DNA of 31,316 bases, taken from NCBI GenBank assembly GCA_000436755.1, contig FR887348.1, positions 67,011 to 98,326 on the forward strand, given 5' to 3'. Source of the stretch: Clostridium sp. CAG:253 (GTDB taxonomy: Bacteria > Bacillota > Clostridia > Lachnospirales > Lachnospiraceae). Below, piece after piece: positions 16,321 through 23,881 of this stretch (the first letter of the stretch is position 1; the number at the start of each line of letters is the position of its first letter). The translations under genes and the position numbers were made by a program. Under the pieces are notes generated by a model. That model saw only the letters and a program-made list of their open reading frames with translations, searched no databases and was not told the DNA's origin.

Positions 16321-16557
16321 ATGCCGTTATCCTTTTATATCGAAATTATATGTATTACTAAATATTTATTCGTGATTTAACATAATATTACAACAAAAGC
16401 AACTTCAAACACTGCTTAAAAAATTCACGGAGAAAATAATTCGTTGTTTTTAGGTGTAGCAAAATCCGGTTATTTTGTGTATAATAGTTTTCAGTGTAAT
16501 TATGAAGAGTATAAGTCTGTCACCTGTTTTGAGATGACAGAAGAATGGAGTATTATA

Positions 16558-16974
16558 ATGACAAGTAAACAGAGAACAGAATTAAAAGCGCAGGCAATGA
16601 AGCTTGACAGCATATTTCAGATAGGAAAATCAAGCCTTACACCGCAGTCTATTGAAGCTATAAGAGCGGCACTTAAAGCGAGAGAGCTTATAAAAATAAA
16701 TGTGCTTAAAAATTGTGATGATGATACAAACGAACTTGCAAATCTTATTGCTGAGAGAACAGGAGCAGAAGTTGTGCAGGTTATAGGTAAGAAAATCATA
16801 CTGTACAAACAGAATATGCAGAAACTTGAAAAGCGCCGTCTTGCGGAAAAGAGAGCTGAAAAGAAAAAAGAAGCAGCAAAGAAAAGAGCAAGAGAGAATA
16901 AGCGTGGCACAAAATCAGAGTGGACAAGAGCAGACAGTTTAAGAAAGAAAAGCCAGGCAAAAAAGAATAAGTAA
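16558..16974 (+). CDS. yhbY: YhbY/CRS1-family RNA-binding protein
   Basis: A 138-residue protein containing a CRM (CRS1-YhbY) domain in its first ~95 residues: KQRTELKAQAMKLDSIFQIG, then KSSLTPQSIEAIRAALKARE with the GxxG-like K/SSLT loop, and VVQVIGKKIILYK. Relatives bind pre-50S ribosomal particles. A Lys/Arg/Glu-rich extension of ~45 residues is added at the C-terminus and is probably extra RNA contact. Start 16558 follows AATGGAG at 7 bases; the longer open frame to 16444 has no site. A TATAAT box lies at 16480-16485. It heads the nadD-yqeK-rsfS cluster, the usual arrangement in Firmicutes. Confidence 0.9.
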   Translation: MTSKQRTELKAQAMKLDSIFQIGKSSLTPQSIEAIRAALKARELIKINVLKNCDDDTNELANLIAERTGAEVVQVIGKKIILYKQNMQKLEKRRLAEKRAEKKKEAAKKRARENKRGTKSEWTRADSLRKKSQAKKNK

Positions 16975-17003
16975 TATTTTTTGAAGTACGGAGGCAGTTT
17001 GAT

Positions 17004-17615
17004 ATGAGCAAAATCGGTATTATGGGTGGAACATTCAATCCGATTCATCGTGCACATGTGGAGATGGGAAAGGCATGTCTTGACCAGCAGAACTTAGATA
17101 AAGTTTTATTTATGCCATCTAAAAATCCTCCACACAAGGAAAAAAAGGATATACTTTCTGATAAGGAAAGAGCCGATATGGTTAAACTTGCGTTGTCGGA
17201 GTATGATGAATTGGAATTTTCCAATTTTGAATTATTAAGGCAGGGGACAACGTATACTGCCGATACGCTCAGACTGCTTCAAAAAGATAATCCGGAAGAT
17301 AAATATTTTTTCATAATGGGTGCGGATTCGCTTTTGTATCTTGATGAGTGGTATAAACCGGACGAGATTATGAAAAGGGCTGTCATACTGGCTATAGGAC
17401 GTGACTGTTCGACCAAATCAGAGTTAAGCGAAAAAAAGAGAGAACTGATTCAGGAATTTCCATATGCGGATATAAGGTTTGTGGAGATGGAGCAGATGCC
17501 TATAAGTTCAAGTGAAATAAGGCAGAGCATCGCCAACGGAGAGAATGTGGAAAAATATCTTGACGGTGAAGTGTGGAACTATATTTGTGACAATCATTTG
17601 TATAAAATGAGGTAA
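17004..17615 (+). CDS. nadD: Nicotinate-nucleotide adenylyltransferase
   Basis: A 203-residue enzyme that adenylates nicotinate mononucleotide to deamido-NAD in NAD biosynthesis. The nucleotidyltransferase signature GGTFNPIHRAH (residues 8-18) contains the (H/T)xGH-type motif. FMPSKNPPHK, IMGADSLLYLDEWY and the C-terminal ISSSEIRQSI phosphate-binding motif complete the family pattern. Length is normal. GGAGG at 16990-16994 is 9 bases upstream. It is cotranscribed with yhbY (30-base gap) and yqeK (8-base gap). Confidence 0.96.
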   Translation: MSKIGIMGGTFNPIHRAHVEMGKACLDQQNLDKVLFMPSKNPPHKEKKDILSDKERADMVKLALSEYDELEFSNFELLRQGTTYTADTLRLLQKDNPEDKYFFIMGADSLLYLDEWYKPDEIMKRAVILAIGRDCSTKSELSEKKRELIQEFPYADIRFVEMEQMPISSSEIRQSIANGENVEKYLDGEVWNYICDNHLYKMR

Positions 17616-17623
17616 ATAGAAAC

Positions 17624-18232
17624 ATGAAAGATGAATATAATAAGATAAAAGAGAAACTCAGTAAAAAACTTTCAGTAAAAAGATTTGACCATACAATAGG
17701 TGTAAGCTATACTGCAGCGGCAATGGCAATGAGATACGGATTAAATGTTGACAGGGCGGCAATGGCAGGACTTTTACATGATTGTGCAAAGTATATGACA
17801 GATGATGAACTTATCGAAAAGTGTACAAAGTATGGAATAGAATGCTCAGAGACGGAACTTAGAAACGGGTATCTTCTGCACGCAAAACTCGGAGCGTATT
17901 TATCAAAAGAAAAATATGGAATTGAGGACGAAGAAATATGTTCGGCTGTAAGATACCATACGACAGGAAAACCGGCTATGTCAGTTCTTGAGGCGATAGT
18001 TTTTACTGCGGATTATATAGAGCCGGGAAGAAAAGTGCTTTCAAATTTTAAATTGATAAGAAGCATGGCTTTTGTAGATTTGGATGAGGCTGTTTATCTT
18101 ATACTTAAAAATACATTGTCATATTTAAATGACGAAAAGGAAGCAGAGCAAAGCCAAAAAGAGATAGATAAACATTCAGTTGAAGCGTATAAATATTACA
18201 AAAAAATCCATGATGAAAAAGTTGGACATTAA
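17624..18232 (+). CDS. yqeK: YqeK-type HD hydrolase, predicted symmetrical Ap4A hydrolase
   Basis: A 202-residue HD-domain protein. Metal ligands are visible as His23 (FDHTIGV), His52-Asp53 (GLLHDCAKYM), a later His in LLHAKLGAYL and HTTG near residue 112, with the closing Asp in FTADYIEPGRK. YqeK proteins are iron-dependent hydrolases that split diadenosine tetraphosphate into two ADP. The position between nadD and rsfS is conserved across Firmicutes and supports the name. The ribosome binding site is weak (GAGG overlapping the end of nadD), suggesting coupling. Confidence 0.93.
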   Translation: MKDEYNKIKEKLSKKLSVKRFDHTIGVSYTAAAMAMRYGLNVDRAAMAGLLHDCAKYMTDDELIEKCTKYGIECSETELRNGYLLHAKLGAYLSKEKYGIEDEEICSAVRYHTTGKPAMSVLEAIVFTADYIEPGRKVLSNFKLIRSMAFVDLDEAVYLILKNTLSYLNDEKEAEQSQKEIDKHSVEAYKYYKKIHDEKVGH

Positions 18233-18256
18233 AAGTTAAATTATAGGAGGAATAGA

Positions 18257-18607
18257 ATGACAAAACAAAAGGAAATGGCAAAAATCGCTTACAATGCACT
18301 TGATGAGAAAAAAGGTGAGGATATAAAAATTATTGATATATCAGAGATTTCCATTATGGCAGATTATTTTGTGGTCGCAAGCGGTTCAAGCACGACACAG
18401 ATACAGGCTCTTGTAAAAAATGTTGAAGAAAATCTCCACAAAGCAGGATGTGTTATGAAAAGAATGGAAGGTGACAGAAACAGCTCATGGGTACTGCTTG
18501 ATTTTGGAGATGTTGTTGTACATGTCTTTAACAGAGAGGACAGATTGTTCTATGATTTAGAAAGAATATGGTCAGACGGTAAGATAGTAGAACCAGAGAA
18601 TTTATAG
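18257..18607 (+). CDS. rsfS: Ribosome silencing factor
   Basis: A 116-residue RsfS (DUF143) protein that binds L14 on the large subunit and blocks subunit joining when nutrients are short. Signature segments are IIDISEISIMADYFVVASGS, STTQIQALVKNVEENL, the RMEGDRNSSWVLLDFGDVVV core and HVFNREDRLFYDLERIW. AGGAGG lies 7 bases upstream of the ATG. It ends the yhbY-nadD-yqeK-rsfS cluster; no clear terminator separates it from the lexA promoter ~55 bases later. Confidence 0.96.
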   Translation: MTKQKEMAKIAYNALDEKKGEDIKIIDISEISIMADYFVVASGSSTTQIQALVKNVEENLHKAGCVMKRMEGDRNSSWVLLDFGDVVVHVFNREDRLFYDLERIWSDGKIVEPENL

Positions 18608-18652
18608 TTACTGCTCATACTTGCAATATAAAAAATAGTCGAACATTCTCTT

Positions 18653-18685
18653 GAACATACGTTTGACAATGTGGAACAAATGTGC
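18653..18685 (+). promoter_or_regulatory. Two LexA (SOS) operators on the lexA promoter
   Basis: GAACATACGTTT (18653-18664) and GAACAAATGTGC (18674-18685) each differ at one defined position from the Gram-positive SOS box core GAAC-N4-GTTC. The first overlaps the -35 element and the second lies in the spacer up to the -10. This is the arrangement expected for autorepression by the downstream gene. Confidence 0.75.
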
Positions 18686-18691
18686 TAAAAT
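18663..18691 (+). promoter_or_regulatory. lexA promoter
   Basis: TTGACA (18663-18668), 17-bp spacer, TAAAAT (18686-18691): a near-consensus promoter 34 bases before the start codon, overlapped by both LexA boxes. Confidence 0.8.
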
Positions 18692-18724
18692 TAGTTAAAT
18701 AAATTAAATTCGGGAGGATGAATT

Positions 18725-19342
18725 ATGGCAAAGGAAAGAATATCTGCAAAGCAGAAAGAAATACTTGACTTTATTAAATCTGAAATTTTAAATAAAGGAT
18801 ATCCGCCTGCTGTACGTGAAATATGTGAAGCAGTAAATCTTAAGTCTACATCATCAGTGCATTCACATTTAGAGACACTTGAGAAAAACGGATTTATCAG
18901 AAGAGACCCTACTAAGCCGAGAGCTATTGAAATTATAGATGATGATTTTAACCTTGTCAGGAGAGAGTTGGTAAATGTACCTATTATTGGTTCTGTTGCT
19001 GCGGGAGAGCCGATTTTTGCCGAGCAGAATGTAGAGGGTTACATGCCTGTTTTACCGGGAGATATGCCAAAAGGTGAAGCGTTTATTCTTCGTGTCAAGG
19101 GTGAAAGCATGATAAATGTCGGCATATATGACGGTGACAAGGTATTGGTACATAAACAGAATGTAGCGGAAAACGGAGAACTTGTTGTTGCACTTGTAGA
19201 CGATGCAGCGACAGTAAAGACATTCTACAAGGAAGACGGTCATTTCAGACTTCAGCCGGAAAATGATACTATGGACCCTATCATAGTAAATGATGTTGAA
19301 GTACTGGGCAAGGTTGTCGGTTTATTCAGAACATATCATTGA
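18725..19342 (+). CDS. lexA: SOS-response repressor LexA
   Basis: A 205-residue repressor of DNA-damage genes that self-cleaves when RecA filaments form. The N-terminal winged helix-turn-helix (residues ~1-70) includes YPPAVREICEAVNLKSTSSV. The cleavage site is Ala93-Gly94 (VAAGEP), and the catalytic Ser128 (KGESMINVGI) and Lys165 (AATVKTFYKE) are both present, so it should be autocleavable. Length is standard. CGGGAGG is 7 bases upstream of the ATG. Two SOS boxes on its own promoter indicate autoregulation. A terminator follows. Confidence 0.97.
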   Translation: MAKERISAKQKEILDFIKSEILNKGYPPAVREICEAVNLKSTSSVHSHLETLEKNGFIRRDPTKPRAIEIIDDDFNLVRRELVNVPIIGSVAAGEPIFAEQNVEGYMPVLPGDMPKGEAFILRVKGESMINVGIYDGDKVLVHKQNVAENGELVVALVDDAATVKTFYKEDGHFRLQPENDTMDPIIVNDVEVLGKVVGLFRTYH

Positions 19343-19346
19343 TGAA

Positions 19347-19382
19347 AAAAGATGTTACCATGCAGATACGGTAGCATCTTTT
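19347..19382 (+). terminator. Terminator after lexA
   Basis: AAAAGATGTTACC (19347-19359) pairs with GGTAGCATCTTTT (19370-19382), 13 bp with one G-T pair and a 10-nt loop. The T-tract is formed by the 3' arm only. Confidence 0.7.
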
Positions 19383-19409
19383 GCACAATAAACAGGAGTG
19401 GCAGGTTAT

Positions 19410-20381
19410 ATGAATCGTATCAGGGATGATATTAAAAAGAGAGAGTTTCATAATTTATATCTTTTGTATGGTGATGAGGAATATCTGAAAAGATATTACA
19501 GGGAAAATCTCAAATATTGTATATTAGAAGACAGTGACGATATGAATTTCTCGAAGTTCGAGAATAAGGGGATAGATTTAAATGAAGTGCAGTCTATAGC
19601 AGATACATTGCCGTTTTTCAGTGAGCACCGTCTTATTATCATTCAGGACAGCGGATTGTTTAAGTCATCAAATGATTTTGCGGACTATCTTGAGCATATG
19701 CCCGACAGCACGATTATTGTTTTTGTGGAAAAAGAGATAGACAAGCGAAACAAATTATACAAGTATATAAACAAAAACGGTATTGCAGCAGAGATAAAAG
19801 TAAAGGATTCTGAGGAAGTTTTAAATTGGGCTGCGAAAAGGCTTAAAGAGTCGGGAAAAGTCTTTACAAGAAAGACGATGGAGTATTTTCTTCAGAGGGT
19901 TGACAACAACCTCTATAACCTGTCAAATGAAATCGAAAAGATAGCCGCATACACAGCGGGAAGAGAAGAGATTACGATAGCAGACATTGATGCCGTTTGT
20001 CCGGCATATCTGCAAAATCATATTTTTCAGATGGTAGATGCAGTGGGAGTGGGAGATACAGATAAGGCATTGAAATTATACAATGAACTTATTGAGTTAA
20101 AAGAAGCACCGTCGTATATCCTGTATATGTTAATCAGACATTTCAATATACTTTTGCAAATCGGGTCTATGGGAAATGCACCAAAGAACCAGGTTGCATC
20201 CAAGATAGGTATATCTCCGTATTTTGTAGGAAATTATCAGAGACAATCGTCACGCTTTTCCGGAAAACAGCTAAAACAGGCACTTGACAACAGTCTTGAA
20301 ACAGAGCAGAAATTTAAGACAGGTGTCTTAGATGACCAGATAGGAGTAGAGTTATTGCTGATAGAGCTTATCAGAATGTGA
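19410..20381 (+). CDS. holA: DNA polymerase III delta subunit
   Basis: A 323-residue clamp-loader subunit that opens the sliding clamp. Features are the N-terminal LYLLYGDEEYLKRYYRENL, IADTLPFFSEHRLIII, the AAA+-like middle with VNNLYNLSNEIEKIAAYTAG, and the helical C-terminal collar with PSYILYMLIRHFNILLQI and KFKTGVLDDQIGVELLLIEL. Start 19410 is preferred: the GTG at 19398 overlaps the AGGAG (19394-19398), which lies 11 bases before the ATG. Length fits the family. Confidence 0.92.
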   Translation: MNRIRDDIKKREFHNLYLLYGDEEYLKRYYRENLKYCILEDSDDMNFSKFENKGIDLNEVQSIADTLPFFSEHRLIIIQDSGLFKSSNDFADYLEHMPDSTIIVFVEKEIDKRNKLYKYINKNGIAAEIKVKDSEEVLNWAAKRLKESGKVFTRKTMEYFLQRVDNNLYNLSNEIEKIAAYTAGREEITIADIDAVCPAYLQNHIFQMVDAVGVGDTDKALKLYNELIELKEAPSYILYMLIRHFNILLQIGSMGNAPKNQVASKIGISPYFVGNYQRQSSRFSGKQLKQALDNSLETEQKFKTGVLDDQIGVELLLIELIRM

Positions 20382-20437
20382 TAATTCTGTGATAAAGATA
20401 TATACTTAGTTGTTATTTTTTGCATAGTGTGATAACA

Positions 20438-20469
20438 TTGTACCAATGACTACATTGCATCCGGTACAA
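20438..20469. promoter_or_regulatory. Inverted repeat TTGTACC-N18-GGTACAA upstream of the zinc-ribbon gene
   Basis: Perfect 7-bp arms at 20438-20444 and 20463-20469. A possible -10 box (TATACT, 20489-20494) lies 19 bases downstream, so the right arm would cover the -35 region. A regulator site is inferred from placement only. Confidence 0.35.
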
Positions 20470-20526
20470 CGAAAAATAAGTTAATCTTTATACTGGGCTG
20501 CAAGGTGAAATTTAGGAGGAAAAACG

Positions 20527-21570
20527 ATGTGGTGTCCAAAGTGTAAAACTGAATATCGTGATGGTATAACAGTATGTGCAGATTGTGGAAGTGAACTTGT
20601 TGAAGGTACAGCAGATGATTTTGATGTTATTGAAATCTGTGATCTTAAAGACGAGGAAATGGCTGAAAATTTTATTGAATATCTTGAGTATTCAAAAATT
20701 GAAAATGCCAAAAAGGTTATAAAAGATGGTGTTGCGATTGTAACGGTGCCATCAAGATATGAAAAGCAGGTTGAGAAGCTTTTTAAAGGCTATCAGCTTG
20801 CATTAGAGGAAGAAAAAGAGAAAAAGGAAGAAGAGGCAAGAAAGCTGGAAAAAGAAGAAATTTCAGATGATTTAGAGAATGAAAGTGATATTTCTGACGA
20901 AACGGCTGAGATCTCAACGTCTGAGGAAAATGCAGAGATTGAGGAAGAAAAAAAGTCTCTTGACGATGAAAAAACGGATGCCTGGGATATAGAAAAAGAT
21001 GAAAGTGAAGCTGATGAAAAACTCGTTGAAGAAGATGATTTGCATGACAATGTAATTACTGATGATGAGATAGAAGAGGATACGGCTGATATACTCTACA
21101 CACCGTCAAAGGCATATGTAAAGAAAGAGGACGAGTATAAAGACGTTAAGTTTTCCGGATATACATTTGTGGTCTTTGGTGTATTAGGTGCAGTTTATCT
21201 TGTACTTTGTAAATTGGATATTATTCCGATTGACTACAATATATTTATCTTTTGTGTACTTGCTGCCATGTTTGCCGGATTTATCATTATGGGACTTGTC
21301 TCAGTTATAAAATCAGGTAAGATTAAACTTCAGATACCTGAAGAAGAAATCATGACAGAGAAGATAAACGCATGGCTTGATGAAAACATAACTAAAGACA
21401 GAGCAGAAAAGTGGCTTGATGATACAGTGTCAGACGAAGAAAATGACCTTATTATCACAGCACATATACGTTCTATTCTCATAAAAAAATATCCGGATTT
21501 AGATGTTGCATTTATAGAGATGCTTACGGAAGAGTTTTTTAACTCACATTTTATTGAAGAAGATAATTAG
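20527..21570 (+). CDS. Uncharacterised zinc-ribbon, acidic-linker membrane protein (DUF2007-like segment)
   Basis: I do not recognise a named family for the whole 347-residue protein. Residues 3-20 are a four-cysteine zinc ribbon (CPKC ... CADC). Residues ~30-90 (ICDLKDEEMAENFIEYLEYS ... VPSRYEKQVEKLF) resemble the DUF2007 putative signal-transducing domain. Residues ~95-195 are extremely rich in Glu/Asp/Lys, probably disordered or coiled-coil. Two membrane helices follow (~212-262), then a ~85-residue acidic C-terminal domain. Similar layouts occur in Firmicute proteins of unknown role. AGGAGG at 20515-20520 gives a clear start. It is monocistronic, ending at a strong bidirectional terminator. 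Confidence 0.8.
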   Translation: MWCPKCKTEYRDGITVCADCGSELVEGTADDFDVIEICDLKDEEMAENFIEYLEYSKIENAKKVIKDGVAIVTVPSRYEKQVEKLFKGYQLALEEEKEKKEEEARKLEKEEISDDLENESDISDETAEISTSEENAEIEEEKKSLDDEKTDAWDIEKDESEADEKLVEEDDLHDNVITDDEIEEDTADILYTPSKAYVKKEDEYKDVKFSGYTFVVFGVLGAVYLVLCKLDIIPIDYNIFIFCVLAAMFAGFIIMGLVSVIKSGKIKLQIPEEEIMTEKINAWLDENITKDRAEKWLDDTVSDEENDLIITAHIRSILIKKYPDLDVAFIEMLTEEFFNSHFIEEDN

Positions 21571-21580
21571 GGTGAAATAA

Positions 21581-21627
21581 AAAAAGAGATGATTTGAAAA
21601 GCTGAGAGCTTCAAATCATCTCTTTTT
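21581..21627. terminator. Bidirectional terminator between convergent genes
   Basis: A perfect 17-bp inverted repeat, starting AAAAAGAGATG at 21581 and ending CATCTCTTTTT at 21627, carries A-tract and T-tract flanks that serve both strands. It separates the zinc-ribbon gene (+) from the pyrophosphorylase gene (-). Confidence 0.85.
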
Positions 21628-21668
21628 AGGAAATAGTATTAAATAAAAATCAGTCTAGGCCAATTATT

Positions 21669-21764
21669 CATAGGTTGTTTTTATAGTTTTGTACTTATAT
21701 ATTTTTATAATTCTGTAGTTTGACAGTTTTACAACTCTATAGTTCCATAATTTTACAATTCTAT
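21669..21764 (-). repeat. Four degenerate 24-bp tandem units carrying the 3' end and stop codon of the pyrophosphorylase gene
   Basis: Read on the minus strand, the units occupy 21764-21741, 21740-21717, 21716-21693 and 21692-21669. They begin with codons for Ile-Glu-Leu-stop, Ile-Glu-Leu-stop, Thr-Glu-Leu-stop and Thr-Lys-Leu-stop. The first contains the gene's true stop; the following units repeat it in frame, since 24 is a multiple of three. Similarity decays with distance from the gene. Confidence 0.65.
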
Positions 21765-22979
21765 ACCATTCTCTTTGAGAAGTTCTCTTGCGCTTTCGAT
21801 TGAGTCCACACCGGTTTTGTTTTTAATAGGTGCAAATTCTTTACGTCTTTCTACCTCAAATGGGAGGCATGTGTCAAGCATGTGTATCATGTCAAGGATA
21901 AGTGTTTCAAATTTGTATCCGTTTGGAGTTTCAGGCTTGATAAAATCACCGTTTTCATCCATATAAGGAATTTTCTTTTCAACAATGTGAAGTGGAAGTT
22001 CATTGTTGCATATATCCTCAAGTTCAGGCTCATGGAAAAGATAATTGAGAATAACTCCAAAGTTGTATGCAGGTTCGCCATTTTCATCTTTTGTGTTTCT
22101 GAGCTCTTCTGTCTGCTCGTAGTATTCAACAATAGATGGTCGTCCATCTTCAAGACACATAACGCCGACTTTTTCATCAGGGTCAGCTTTTCTTACAACT
22201 TTTGCACCAACAGTACATTTCTGGTCTATTGTTGCACCTATAAAGCATGGGTCGGCGATTCTTTGAAGAACATTGTCCACTGCAAATACATTGAGCCATT
22301 CGATTTTTACTTTGTGAATAATATCTACAATGCCTGCATTTTGCATAGATGAGAACCATCCGCCGTTTCCGTTAGGTGATGTTGCAACTTTGCTTTTTGA
22401 TTCCATGTATACTTTGCCTTCATAAGTTGCAGCAGGAGCCATGTCCTGTTTGAAAAAGTGAATATATTCAGGATTGTAGGTAAAGTAGTTTTGCTCTTTG
22501 AAAAATGTTGTTGTTGCTTCGTGGTTTTTATCGCTTGTCATGACAAAAAGATGAACCCATACACCAGCTTCGTCAACGACGTCAAGAAGATTTCTTATAA
22601 TCCTCTGGAAGATGTATACAGGTTTTGTGATACCTATGTCATACATTCCTTTAGGATTATCTGAACCAAGACGTGTTCCCATGCCTCCAGCTAAAAGAAC
22701 TGCACCGACTTTTCCGGCACGGATGGCTTCAAGACCAAGTGATTTGAAGTGTTCTTTTGAATTGTTGATTTCGTCTAAAGTCATAGCTTTTATAGGGGTA
22801 ATAACACCTCTTTTATCATTGCCTGCTTTTTTAATGATTTTTTCGGTGACAGAAAAATCTGTTTCATCGATTTGCTGTAATAATGCTTTTTTTTCATTCT
22901 CAGGTAATTCATCATAATATTTAAGAACATGTAACTGTTCATAGTTTTCAAGTTTCTTTTTTGCGTTTTTAAAATTCAT
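21753..22979 (-). CDS. UDP-sugar pyrophosphorylase (UDPGP type 1 family; UDP-GlcNAc/UDP-glucose)
   Basis: A 408-residue nucleotidyltransferase that should form a UDP-sugar from UTP and a sugar-1-phosphate. The signature LLAGGMGTRLGSDNPKGMYD (about 96-114) is the UTP-binding loop of the eukaryote-like UAP1/UGP family, unlike the unrelated bacterial GalU. VMTSDKNHEATTTFF, SPNGNGGWFSS and VDNVLQRIADPCFIG are further family segments. Whether the sugar is GlcNAc or glucose cannot be decided here. Start 22979 (ATG) follows GAGAAAGGA; an upstream TTG is less likely. The 3' end runs into tandem repeats containing its stop codon. Confidence 0.88.
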   Translation of the reverse strand: MNFKNAKKKLENYEQLHVLKYYDELPENEKKALLQQIDETDFSVTEKIIKKAGNDKRGVITPIKAMTLDEINNSKEHFKSLGLEAIRAGKVGAVLLAGGMGTRLGSDNPKGMYDIGITKPVYIFQRIIRNLLDVVDEAGVWVHLFVMTSDKNHEATTTFFKEQNYFTYNPEYIHFFKQDMAPAATYEGKVYMESKSKVATSPNGNGGWFSSMQNAGIVDIIHKVKIEWLNVFAVDNVLQRIADPCFIGATIDQKCTVGAKVVRKADPDEKVGVMCLEDGRPSIVEYYEQTEELRNTKDENGEPAYNFGVILNYLFHEPELEDICNNELPLHIVEKKIPYMDENGDFIKPETPNGYKFETLILDMIHMLDTCLPFEVERRKEFAPIKNKTGVDSIESARELLKENGIEL

Positions 22980-23065
22980 CAAATTTTCGTCCTTTCTCCA
23001 TGAGTTTAATTTTATTGTAATGCTTTCTGCTGCACTGTGGGAGTGAACAGTAACACTGCAACGAT

Positions 23066-23094
23066 ATTATACATAAAATCATGGAACTATGCAA
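23066..23094 (-). promoter_or_regulatory. Promoter for the UDP-sugar pyrophosphorylase gene
   Basis: On the minus strand: TTGCAT (23094-23089), 17-bp spacer, TATAAT (23071-23066). Its -35 touches the -35 of the divergent promoter with no base between. Confidence 0.7.
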
Positions 23095-23123
23095 TTGACT
23101 TATGTAAAGTGTCGGAATATAAT
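23095..23123 (+). promoter_or_regulatory. Promoter for the hypothetical-acpS-nnr-alr operon
   Basis: TTGACT (23095-23100), 17-bp spacer, TATAAT (23118-23123): near consensus, 91 bases before the first start codon. Confidence 0.75.
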
Positions 23124-23213
23124 TAGAAAGGAATATTTGTGTTCGTAATGTGTGGGTGAACAGCGACAAAAGGATTATTGGTGGATTGGGAAAAGATGGG
23201 AGGAAAATAGTTT

Positions 23214-23876
23214 ATGTTCGGAAGAAAGAAGAAAAAACAGGGTACTGATATGACATATTATTATTTGGATGCGCTTAAAAATAAACAGATTCCGATATTG
23301 GTGCTTGATCAAAAATGGCATGAACTGTTTCCAGATCACAGAAAAACTGATGAGATAAGGAAACTGGAGCAAAAGCTGCTTGATTTGATAAAACAGCAGG
23401 GGCAGTCAACAAATGATTTAAAAGAGTATGAAAAAGCTAAAAAAGTTATTATGGACAATATAGTCAATAACATGACCGACGGATATGAACCTGAAGCGAA
23501 AATGAAGCTTAAAAAGCAGGAAGCCAATCAGAAAATGCTTGATGAATTGAACCAAAAAACTTTTGAGGCAGAGGATTTGCAACACAGGCTTCCGGCAGAG
23601 ATACAGACTGCAAATAAAGAACTGCTTATTGCCTGTATGGATGTTTGTTATAAAGAACTCACAGAGAATACTATCGTTATAGAAGAACTTGATGCATGGA
23701 TAAATGCAGCGAGAGAAGAACTGAAAAACAGGATTCTGGCAAAACAGGACAGAGAGATGCGAAATACTGAGCTGTATAAATACATGCACAATTTACTTGG
23801 TGCAAAAGTAGTGGAAATATTTGATAAAAATAATCATGTATGGAAGGGAAATGTTGAAGAAAACATTTCAAAATAA
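23214..23876 (+). CDS. Hypothetical charged helical protein upstream of acpS
   Basis: A 220-residue soluble protein I cannot assign. It opens with a basic MFGRKKKKQ, then a short segment (YYYLDALKNKQIPILVLDQKWHELFP). Long charged helices rich in Lys, Glu, Leu and Gln fill residues ~40-125, likely coiled coil, followed by IACMDVCYKELTENTIVIEE and a second helical region. No membrane segment, cofactor motif or cysteine pair is seen. GGGAGG ~9 bases upstream supports the start. It is first in the acpS-nnr-alr transcript, 5 bases before acpS, so a housekeeping-linked role is possible, but none is shown. Confidence 0.75.
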   Translation: MFGRKKKKQGTDMTYYYLDALKNKQIPILVLDQKWHELFPDHRKTDEIRKLEQKLLDLIKQQGQSTNDLKEYEKAKKVIMDNIVNNMTDGYEPEAKMKLKKQEANQKMLDELNQKTFEAEDLQHRLPAEIQTANKELLIACMDVCYKELTENTIVIEELDAWINAAREELKNRILAKQDREMRNTELYKYMHNLLGAKVVEIFDKNNHVWKGNVEENISK

Positions 23877-23881
23877 AAATT

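Larger units (their letters stand above)
23037..23168 (+). repeat. Imperfect direct repeat GTGGG(AG)TGAACAG in the divergent intergenic region
   Basis: GTGGGAGTGAACAGTAACA (23037-23055) and GTGGGTGAACAGCGACA (23152-23168) flank the divergent promoter pair, one in each transcript's leader. They are in the same orientation and differ by a 2-base gap and two substitutions. A shared regulatory site is possible. Confidence 0.4.

Noticed and set aside
20793..21050. Minus-strand Ser-rich frame inside the zinc-ribbon gene
   Set aside because: It is a by-product of the Glu/Asp/Lys-rich plus-strand codons; composition is explained by the antisense of GAA/GAT.
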